Position numbers and translations under genes: made by a program | Notes under the pieces: generated by a model | The model's database searches: none | What the model saw: the letters and a program-made list of their open reading frames with translations, nothing else | Told to the model about the DNA's origin: nothing | Shown here: piece after piece, positions 35,298 through 45,100 of the stretch | Layout: each line of letters opens with the position of its first letter | How positions within the stretch are numbered: position 1 is the stretch's first letter | Assembly: GCA_004519485.1 (NCBI GenBank) | Contig: CP038110.1 | Location: 496,001 to 560,000, forward strand | Length of the DNA: 64,000 bases | DNA from: Nannochloropsis oceanica | Taxonomy: Eukaryota; Sar; Eustigmatophyceae; Eustigmatales; Monodopsidaceae | Direction: 5' to 3'

Positions 35298-35797
35298 TCT
35301 TGTTTGCTATCCTCTTCCGCTGCTTCATACTCCTGGACTAGGCCAGCACTCCCTCGCTCCGTCCCCCTGGCGCGGAGCACGGCGGCCCATATGGCGGTGA
35401 TGGTAGTGGTAGAGGGCGGAGGAGATTGCGGCCAAGGGTATAATCAATGGCCTCAGCCTGAAGGCAAAGCACGCGAGGCATCTTTATGGGGCTGGATGTT
35501 GTAAAAGTGTATATGTTGTAGATGAGGCAGGCGAGCTCGATTTTTTCTTTTACGGAGTAGGTTGATGGAGACGGCACGGGCATTGATCAGTGAGGCAGCT
35601 AGCTTATCAAGCATGTGGTCTGCAAAGTGTTCAGCTCCGTGCTTGGCGTGATAGAGTTTGAGGAGCTGGAGTTGAACAGTCTCTTGGGCGGTGGAGGAGG
35701 GGAGCAGGGCATGGAAACGGCTTCTTTTCGTCATCATCTCGGTTATTGTGGGTGGCGGACAGGCCCTCCGGACGGGCGTCGCCGGCTTGAGCAATGG

Positions 35798-36407
35798 TCA
35801 TGGTTTCCCTTACCTGTGTTTGGATAGCATGGGACAGTGATGTGTCGAAGCTTCACGTTATCATTGATTTTCCTCCAGATTGGGTTTATTTTTACTTGAT
35901 GTCTTGACTGAAAATCGCCCACCGTCTCCCTTTCTTTTCCGTGCCTCTTATCATGGACTTGGTCCTCTCTCATCACGCTGCCACAAGCAGCGGTAGCACG
36001 AAGGTGAAGACAACGATTATGTGTACCTGATCTTGCGGGATCTATGCGGTTAAGTATGCTTTTCTTAACGCACTTTTTGGTGCCGCCGCACGCCGCACCG
36101 CCCCGCCGCGCAGACATTTGTTCTACCGGGCGGCGGCGTCGTACACAAGGAGCTGGTTTGGCTGCAAACGCACGCAGACTTAGCATCATAATGCTATTCA
36201 TGACACGATATTCATGCAGGAGACACGCTGTGAGCGGAAAGAGCCCATGGATGGACTCTCTCAAACTAACGCGTCCCATCAAAATACTCATCACTTTTCG
36301 CCTCCCCTCCATTCCTCCCTTCCCACTCCCAAGAAGCACATAGCGACACGCACCTTGTCTAATCATAGCATCAGCACCTCCACAACTTTATCCCTTACAT
36401 CAAAACC
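35798..36407. other. Upstream region of CCT-alpha
   Basis: No gene recognised. Presumed promoter and 5' UTR of the CCT-alpha gene. Confidence 0.4.
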
Positions 36408-38415
36408 ATGGCAGCTTCTGCGGGTCAGATGCTCCTGGACGGAGAACGCACGTCGGGGCAGGACGTCCGCACCGCCAACGTGACCGCCTCCATGGCCATC
36501 GCCAACATCGTTAAGTCTTCCCTTGGGCCCGTCGGCCTTGACAAGATGCTTGTAGATGACATCGGTGATGTCACCATTACGAATGATGGAGCGACGATCC
36601 TGCAGCAGTTGGAAGTGGAGCATCCTGCTGCCAAAGTGTTGGTCGAGCTAGCGCACCTCCAAGACCAGGAAGTAGGGGATGGGACGACGTCTGTCGTTAT
36701 CGTCGCTGCGGAGCTCTTGAAGAGGGGGAATGAGCTGGTGATGAATAAGGTGCATCCTACCAGCATTATGAGTGGATATCGGCTGGCGCTGAAGGAGGCG
36801 GTGAAGTTTATCAAGGAGAAGCTTGTGGTGCCAGTGGACCAGGTTAGGACTTAGGGAGGGTGGGCAGACGAGGGGGAGGGAGGAGGAAAGGTCGTAGAGA
36901 GGCCTCCTTTCCATTTGTATATTCCTTTCTTCAATCCGTTTTTAGCATTAATTTTTTTCGACTCAGTTTCAAAAAAACTTCTCGCCCTTATGTGATGACA
37001 CTAATCTGACCTTCCCTCTCTCCCTCCCTTCCCCCCTTCCCTCCTCGCCCTCCCTTTTACAGCTGCAACAAGATAACCTGCTCAATGCCGCCCGCACCTC
37101 CATGAGCAGCAAAATCCTGGGGCCCGAATCCGACTTTTTTGCTCAATTGGCTGTCGATGCTGTTCAGTCCGTGAAGACCGAAAGTACCCACAGCGAGACA
37201 GGGAAAATAGGCGTCAAATACCCTGTTTCGGCCATCCACATTCTTAAATGCCATGGCCAGTCCTCGCTCTCCTCCCACCTCGTCGATGGCTTTGCGATTG
37301 CCGGGGGCCGTGCGGCCCAGGGGATGCCCACGTCTGTAACGCCCGCGAAAATTGCCTTGCTTGACTTCAGCTTACAACGGCACAAGATGCAGCTGGGGGT
37401 GAGTGTGGTGGTCAAGGACGTGAAGGAGGTCGAGTTGATCCGGCAGAGGGAAATGGATATTACAAAGGAGCGGATCCAGAAGATCTTGGAGGCGGGTGCA
37501 AACGTCGTGCTGACGACGAAGGGAATCGACGACCTGGCCATGAAGTATTTTGTGGAGGCCGGGGCCATGGCGGTGCGGAGGGTGAAGAAAGAAGACTTGA
37601 AACGAATTGCCAAGGCAACGGGGGGGCAGGTGGTGGGCACCTTAGCGGATATGGAGGGGAATGAAGCGTTTGATCCGGGTATGCTGGGGGTGGCGGATAT
37701 GGTGGAGGAACGAAGGGTGGGGGATGGGGAGATGCTTTACATCAGGTTGAAGGAGGGAGGGAAAGGGGTGGGGAGGGCGGCGACAATCGTGTTGCGGGGA
37801 GCGAATGATTACATGCTCGATGAAATGGACAGGGCGTTGCACGATAGCCTGATGGTGGTCAAACGGATGCTTGAGAGCAATTCCTTGGTCGCGGGGGGCG
37901 GGGCCGTGGAGGCAGCCTTGTCCATCCACTTGGAGGAATATGCCATGACGTTGGGAAGCAAAGAGCAATTAGCCATTGCCGCATTTTCGGAGGCCTTGCT
38001 GGTCATCCCTCGGACTCTGGCTGTGAACGCGGCGCAGGATGCCACCGAACTAGTTGCCAACCTGCGGGCGGCCCATTTCAAGGCCCAGCAGCAGGAGTCG
38101 ACGTCGACTGGACAGCAGGCCCCTGGGGGCATGGAACCGATGGGAGGGGGGGCGGCGTTGGGAGAGGAAGGGGATGGGGGAGGGAAGGCGAAGAAGAATG
38201 GACAGAAGGATGATTTGTGGTATGCAGGCTTGGATTTATTTGAGGGTGTGGTGAGGAATAATCTTGCGGCGGGGGTCGTGGAGCCGGCGATCAGTAAGAT
38301 TAAGAGTTTGAGGTTTGCCACGGAGGCGGCGATTACGATTTTGAGGATTGATGACTTGATCAAGCTGACAGAAAGGAGCCCAGGGCCGCCGGGGGGGATG
38401 CAGGGGATGCAGTAA
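36408..38415 (+). CDS. CCT1: T-complex protein 1 subunit alpha (CCT1)
   Basis: Exons 36408-36842 and 37063-38415, phase 0; intron donor GTTAGG, acceptor TTTTACAG. The product is 595 aa, about 40 more than usual. It is one of eight subunits of the cytosolic chaperonin that folds actin, tubulin and WD40 proteins using ATP. The group II chaperonin signatures are clear: TANVTASMAIANIVKSSLGP, KMLVDDIGDVTITNDGATIL, QEVGDGTTSVVIVAAELL with the nucleotide-binding GDGTTS, LDFSLQRHKMQLGV (alpha-type), a CCT1-typical NVVLTTKGIDDLAMKYFVEAGAMAVRR in the apical domain, SLVAGGGAVEAALS and LRIDDLIKL near the end. The extra length is mainly a Gln/Gly/Lys-rich insert (AQQQESTSTGQQ ... GGGKAKKNGQK) in the distal equatorial region and a GGMQGMQ tail. 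Confidence 0.96.
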
Positions 38416-40371
38416 TCCAATGGGGTTGAAAGAGTGAAGATTTCGATGTCTATTATTTCCTCCATTTTCCTGTCTTCCTGGTTCGCGGAGAAGGGGGAGC
38501 AGGAGTAGGAAGAGGAGGGCATGGGCATTGAATAATTTGTTTGAGTATGGGGAGGACCGAACAAGAAATCGGTATTTCTGTGTAGTGACGGGATGGGTTG
38601 CAGCGAGAGAAAGGCAGAAGGCAGGAGGAGAATTAGAATATAGCCGACGATGACCGTTCATTCGTTAATCAATGAGGAAGTCGATAGCGAGAAAGAAAAA
38701 GACAAACCAAAGAAAGTTGAGTGAAAAGGATATGGTAATAACAACACAACAAATAAAATGGAGAAACCAAAAAAGGAGGATAAAAAACGACGACCAAACG
38801 AGTAGTTTGAGTACTGTTCTTGCGTGATTCTTCTTTCTTCTCGTTCATCGACAGACAGGTTTGCGTCGGTATATTTGCGTGCTGGTTTCTTCTTCTTTTC
38901 TCTTCCCCTGATCATATACTCTCTATCTGTTTTGCTCCCTATCTTTCTCCCTCTTTTCCCCCTTTCCTATTTTCTTTCACAAAATATTTATCGGTCGCTC
39001 TATAATTCCGAACGAGAGTGACAGAGGCAGGCGCCTTGACCCTGACGCCAGGAAGGTAAGTCCGCTCTTCCCATCTCATCACCGTCTTCCCCAGCACGGA
39101 ACCGCCTCCACACATGGTCAAGGATACAAATGAATTAATAAATAAAAAAGAAGTCCCCTCTTTTTTACGGTTCGCGTCCTTCCCTCCTTACCATTCTCTT
39201 CCCTACTGTTCCTGATCCTACAGATACTGGTGCTGACAGTATGTCACCGCGGCAGCAGCCGTGGCAACGATCGACTGATGTGTGGCTCTTCCTCCTTCTC
39301 TGCAGGACTCTCTTCATTTTCTCCATTCTAGGGGTGTTGCCTTGATCACCATCATCCTCAATTTGTTGTTGGTAATTGTTGTTATTTCATCTCCCATAAT
39401 GGTCCCGCCCTCCCCCCGCACTTATTTCCTGTCTTTAGGCCTTTCGTCCTGGGGAAGCCACTCGCGTCATCTCAGTACCGGCATCTGTGGTCAGAAGGAA
39501 GAAGGGAAGAAAAAGGATGTTAGTTGTTTCGATGGGCAGTCTGATTGCTCGAAGAAGGTCAATTCCGCAGCTTCCCCCCCTTCCCATTCTATTGCTCACA
39601 CTTGTTCTCAAGACACGTTTTGAAATCACCAGTGTCCTTCCTCTTATTAGACGTTAGAAAAGAACAAGAAGAAAACCCAATCAGTGCTAAGCATATCCCG
39701 CACCTCTCCTCCAAGAAAGGAGGGAGGGCAGGGAGGAAATTGGAAAGGAAGTAGACAAGACAAAGCACCATACCGGCACGCCATGAGGAAAGGGCAAGCG
39801 GTGTGGAGATGCCGAGACTCCCTTTCCTAGTTGTTCAAGACCTCGCTCTACAACAACTTTATTCTTCCTGTCCTGTCTGCCTTCAGGCTCGTTCGCCTCT
39901 TCCCTCCCTTCCTCCCTCGTACTTCTTCTTGTGGGTCCATGACCCAACCCAACAAGGGGTGCGCGCATGACAAAACCGATACAGCAGCGGCGGTATCGGG
40001 TGGTGAAAACCACACGGGACAAGAGGAGGAGGGAGGGCAAGAGGAGGAGAAAAGGAGGAAGAGGTGGGGGAGGAGGCAGTACCACCGCCAGCAGCTTCTG
40101 TCGCTACAACTAAGGCTCACTTACTCACTCTACATCCTCACTGCGGTGCTTCTCAGTATTGTAAATCCTAAATTATGTGTCTTGTCATACACTCAATGTG
40201 CCAAGATCACCACCGCGGAAGGAATAGAGATGAAGAAGAAGAAAGGCACAACCATCTCTCATACGCCTGTATGTCAAACAACACATTTAAAGCAATCAAA
40301 TGAATAAGATACGGGTGTTTTACGTGTCTGATACATCATATACTACAAGTAATTAATCACACAAATCAAGC
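38416..40371. other. Intergenic region, nothing recognised
   Basis: Convergent 3' flanks of CCT1 (+) and the RNASEK-like gene (-). A frame at 39282-39623 (+) has one hydrophobic stretch but no start context or resemblance. No tRNA or repeat element was seen. Confidence 0.4.
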
Positions 40372-41056
40372 TTAGCGGGGGGTCGCACCGTAAGAACTCG
40401 GCCGTTCGATATTCAAAGCCACCTGTTCGTCCTTCAGCAAGCCCGCACTAGCAGCCCGGCGTTGCTTTTTCTTCTTGTCGTACATCCAGGCGGCGATGCA
40501 CAAAGCCAGCGTGCCTGCATATATACCGGCTGAAGGGGTGGAGGCGAAGCAGAAAAGGGGAGAGGGAGGGAAGGAGGGAGGGAGGGAAGGAGGGAGGGAG
40601 GAGGAGGGTGAGAGGAATCCAGACGAACGAATCTTCAACATATCGATAGACATGCAGCCTTGTCACATCTCTCGACTCAACAGTCACCCTCTCCTTTCTT
40701 CGATCCCACACTCCCTCCGTCTCTCTTCTCTGACGTACCGCCACCAAAGCACGCCACGGAGGAATTGCGAGGCTCCGTAATGCCATGAATGAAGATAGGC
40801 TGCTTCTCAACAATGATGCCCAAGATGATCAGGAAGACGATGCCGATGATGGAGAACAATCCGCAACATGGCGCGCCTGTTATGGAGAAAGAGGAGAGGG
40901 AAAGATGGCAGGGTGTGCGTGGGAGAGAATCGGGAGTGGATTCAGGTGGTGGTTGCACCGATGAGGGACGGGACAGAGGCAGACAGGAGCGGAGAGATTT
41001 TTCTTGCGGTCAGATCACTACTACTTACAGCACTCAGTCGTGCACGGCAGGCCCAT
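40372..41056 (-). CDS. RNASEK: RNASEK-like small membrane protein (V-ATPase-associated)
   Basis: Three exons: 41056-41029, 40876-40739 and 40529-40372; phases 1 and 1 agree and give 107 aa. The start MGLPCTTECCAPCCGLFSII is chosen because an in-frame TAG lies just upstream and the joined codon restores the Cys-rich N-terminus. Two membrane helices: about 15-32 (GLFSIIGIVFLIILGII) and 58-73 (GIYAGTLALCIAAWMYD), joined by a short lumenal loop, then a basic tail. This matches ribonuclease-kappa: CCGPK...GI.LS.WGVIMLIMLGIFF, a loop, C.iAAglYl. RNASEK was first described as a nuclease and later found in the V-ATPase Vo sector and in endocytosis. The name rests on topology and local motifs; overall identity looks low. 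Confidence 0.62.
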
Positions 41057-42148
41057 CTTGCAGTGGTGGATGTCGTCGAGCTAGCTATCGGCGTGGTCAC
41101 AGGCAGGCGCGCGGTGTGGGTCTTGCACACAAATGCTAGTTGGCCTCGTCGTGTTGACCTTGCCGTTCCTCTCTCGTCCCAAAGGTCGTCCCGAAAGAGG
41201 TAAGGAAACGCAGCTGCTGTCGACGCACACAACCCAGCAAGCAAACCAACCCCTGTGTAGTTGCAAGTATGTAGGATAAGGTGGGAAGTGTGGGGAGTGA
41301 GTACGATGGCAAAAGCGGGTAATTAGAATGGGCATGACGCGAGACGAGACAAAACGAGTCGGTGGATTTTTCTCCTCCGGGTGTCGTTTCCAGGCGCGCC
41401 AGAGCAAAGAACAGACAACACTTACGTCGTGTACTCATGGCGACAAAGTTACTAGCAGGCGCCTACTCAGACATCCATGGAAGTAGCTTCTATATTTCAG
41501 CTGCTACAAATCAAATAGAGGCATGTATGGAAAGGTTTTTATAATCTATATGCATTTGCTCCTTCCATCCGTACACGCCGAATCTATTCCATCCAAGCCT
41601 TTCACGCCTCCTCGACGTCCGAGCCGTGGACCGTTGTACCCTGGCGAGACTTTCCTGTTCTTTCCTCTCCTTTCTCCTTTTTCTTTTGTAAATGGTTCAA
41701 GGGTATATGCGTCTTCTTTATCCACTTCAACAAGGACCCCCAGCCTCTGCTCTGAACGCAAGGCGTGGTGCCTGCTGTTCATCGTTTCGAGTATATTAGC
41801 GCCGCACCGGAAATTCTTAGTAGTGATGTAACTTTTTTGCGTGCTTAGGATTAGAGAGCGTCGATTGTAAAAAAAGGGGGGGGGGGGGAATAGAGGGGGG
41901 AAAGAAAATGAAACAAAGCGCCGCGCGCGTGCGCCTCATGGTTTTGTCGTTGTACATGATCGAGCCGTGTGGTGAATGTGCTTGGGATGTATTCGGTTAT
42001 TCGTGCCTTCAATGGGTGGGAAAGGAAAACAGGCAGTTTTTGAGATGAAGGGGGGGCACGGACGCTTTTTACACTCATTTTCTTTATGCTGCCATTTATT
42101 CATTCTCATTTCCGATTTGTGCGATCAAATTTTCCCTTCCTCCCTCCC
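41057..42148. other. Intergenic region, nothing recognised
   Basis: Upstream of the RNASEK-like gene. It may hold a 5' UTR exon near 41420-41440, where ATGAGTACACGAC is followed by GTAAGT on the minus strand. A poly-A/poly-G run lies at 41872-41890. Confidence 0.35.
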
Positions 42149-45100
42149 TCACTCTTCCTGCCCACACCTCCGCTCAGCTTCAAGCATATCCTCCACCCTG
42201 CTCAATAGATACCCACAGTACTCACTCCCCCTCCTCCCCACCCCCTTCCCTCCCCACCCACCTCCCCGCGTGTCCTTCTCGAAGCTCCTCCTCGCCTCTT
42301 CCACCCCTCGTTGCCTCAAACACTTCCCAAGACAGGAAAGTTGCGCAGTCAAACGAAGACGCACCTCAGACAAAGTATGTCCCAAATACTGTTGCTGCTG
42401 CTGCTGCTGTTGTTGTGGTGGTGGTGGCTGCCGGAGGAGGAGGAGCACTCCACTTTCGACGAGTCCACACGCATCACTTATCAGGGACATCAACTGCTCT
42501 ATCTCCCATTGTAACGATGGCAGACCCTCCCCCACTCCATCTTTCTTTTGCTCGCCTTCCCCCCTTTCCTCCTCTGCATCGTCCACGAAGCACCTAGCAG
42601 CCATTTCTCCTACATAGTCTGCATGAATTTCTTTCAACTGCTGCACCGTAATGGAGCCCTTCCTTCCTCCCTCCCTCCTCCCCTCGTCCTCCATCATATC
42701 TCCTGAGGAGGGAGAGAGGGAAGGGAGGAAGGAGCCCAAGGTGCTCTGTAAAGCCTGCCAGCAGTCGCCATCGATTTGGGCCGCCACATGCTCGAGCAGA
42801 AGGGTAGCCAGGGCAGATAAACGGTGAAGAAGGACACAGGAGCCCCGTAAGATAACGTGCTGCTCGTGCTGTTGCTGCTGCTGCTGTGCTTGCGGCTTGG
42901 AACTCGAAGACGAGGAAGCGGCATATTTTGCTGCCGCTCGTACCGTCTCCCGACACCGTTGCACTTGATGAATCAACCAATGCAATTTTAACAACAGTCG
43001 ATGCACATATCCATACTTCCTTAATGTCATCTGGGGCAGTACAACCCCCAACGGCCAAGGAGGGAGATACTGGGGTTCGATTCCATCAAGCAAGCGCAGC
43101 TCTCCTCCCCCCCTTTCCCCTTCCTTCCCTCCTATTCTTCTTCCTCCTCCTCCTCCAATTGATGTCTGTCGCAACACGTAAGTGAAGCAAGGAAGGCAAG
43201 GGTCGTCCTCCATACCTACAGCGGCAACAGCATCCTTGTAGCACGCCAACACATTGGAGGGTCTTGACCAATCTACCCTCCTTCCCTCCCTGCCTTTTTC
43301 TCCCATCCCCTCACTGACACGGGCATGGAAAAGGGAGATAAATTCCTTGAGCAGCGCACATTCCGCGCCGAGGAGGAACCGACGGAGGGCCAAGATATGA
43401 CCTTGGAGACCCGCCTGGTGGAAGAAAAAGGCAATAGTGGCACGTTCGACGAGGTCGCATTGACGGTGCAGGGTTTTTTCCAGAGCCGGGATTTGTAAAG
43501 ATTGAGTAGAGAGACTCTTGTCGGTGTTATGATTTCTGCTACACCTATTGATGCTGCTGCTGCTGCTGCTACTACTGCTGCTACTGCGTTTATGGGCAGT
43601 GCTGCGTATTGGTCGTTGTAATTCTTGTGCTCCGTCAGGTCGAGTGTCATCGATCCCTCTTTCCTCCTCCACCACCTCCTTCCTCCCATCTCTTCTCTGT
43701 ACAACCCTCATCGACGACCCGCCCTCCTCCTCCACCTCGTCCTGTCTCACATACCCTCCCTCCCTCCCTCCCTGCCCCAATCCAAAACCCCCGTCCAACA
43801 AGTCATCTCCTGCCACCCTCGAAAACATCGCCCGTGGATCCCCCCACCCTCTCTCCCCCCTTCCTTCCCCCTCCTTCTCCTCCTCCTCCTCCTCCATCTT
43901 CTTTCGTACCATCTCCAAATCAATTCTCGCCTGCAACGTCATCAGCCTATCCTCCTCCTCACCCTTCTTCCCCCCTTCCTTTTCTCCCTCCTCCTTCCCC
44001 TCCACTTTCATCTGATTCCCCCACAAAAAAGAGGACAGGCACCGTGAGGTACCTTCCCAAGCATGTGTGATCCGTTTTCCTGGAAAAGTCGACCCTTCGC
44101 CTCCCTCCTTGAGCCCGTTCACCTCACTGCTTATTCCTGTTGCTGCTGCTGCTGCTTCTGTGGACGTGAGAGCATTGCAATGGGTAGGAGCAGTGTCTTC
44201 AAAGATCGATCTCGCTGTGCTGCTCTTCTCTCCTTCTTCTTCTTCTTCTTCTTCTTCTTCTTCTTCTTCTTCTTCTTCTTTTGGTGCTGCTGCTACTGCT
44301 GCCACCGCTGCTGCTGCTTCTGCTTCTGCTCTTCCTCTGCGGCCACCTAAGGGTGTAGTGACAATGGCAACCCCTTCCGGAGAGTCTCCAGCAGCTGCTG
44401 CAGCAGCTGCGGCAGCAGTAGTAGCAGCTGTAGCAGCAGCAGTAGTAGGTGAAGTCGCCTTATCCCCCTCACCATCTTCCACTCCTTCTTCCTCCGCCAT
44501 CTCCTCCGTCACAAGTGCCTGAAACAAGTCCTCCCTCCCTCCTTCCATTCTCCCTTCCCTCCCTCCCTCCCTCTTCTCCTCATGATTCAACACAGCGGCC
44601 ATGCCAGATGAATTTCCTCCTCCTGGTTCTCCTACCGCTCCTTTTCCCGACGAAGGGTATTGGGAGAAGGACGAGGCGGAGGACGTCGAAGAGGAGGAGG
44701 AGGGATGAGTGTGGCAGGACTTTTCTTGTGTCTTGACGCCTGGCGTCATCATGATGAAAGCCCCACGGCCGCTATCGATGTTCTCCTTCTCTGCCTGCCG
44801 GTCGCCATAGCTCTTGCCTTCCTTCCTCCCTTCCCCCTCCCCCCTCCTCTCCCTTATCCTCCTCATTCTCTCCTCCTTCTGCCCCTGCATCTGCTCCTTA
44901 AGGGCCTCTCTGTATTCCTTCTCTTTCACCCGAGCAATCGCCTGATGTTTCTCTACCCTCTCCTCCAACTCTCTCCTTACCCTCCGCCCTTCCGTCCCCC
45001 CTCCCTCTTTCACTACCTTGATCTCTCTCACCTTCATGCTCGTCTCCTTCCCTCCCTCCCACTCTTCCTCGTCCTGCTCTTCACTTACCACCTCTAGCCC

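Noticed and set aside
39282-39623. 113-codon frame with one hydrophobic stretch
   Set aside because: No upstream promoter or homologous motif, and the hydrophobic part is T-rich intergenic sequence.
42311-45097. Long + strand open frames rich in Pro/Ser/Leu or Cys
   Set aside because: They are antisense shadows of the GCP6-like gene, open only because CCCTCC repeats contain no stop codons.
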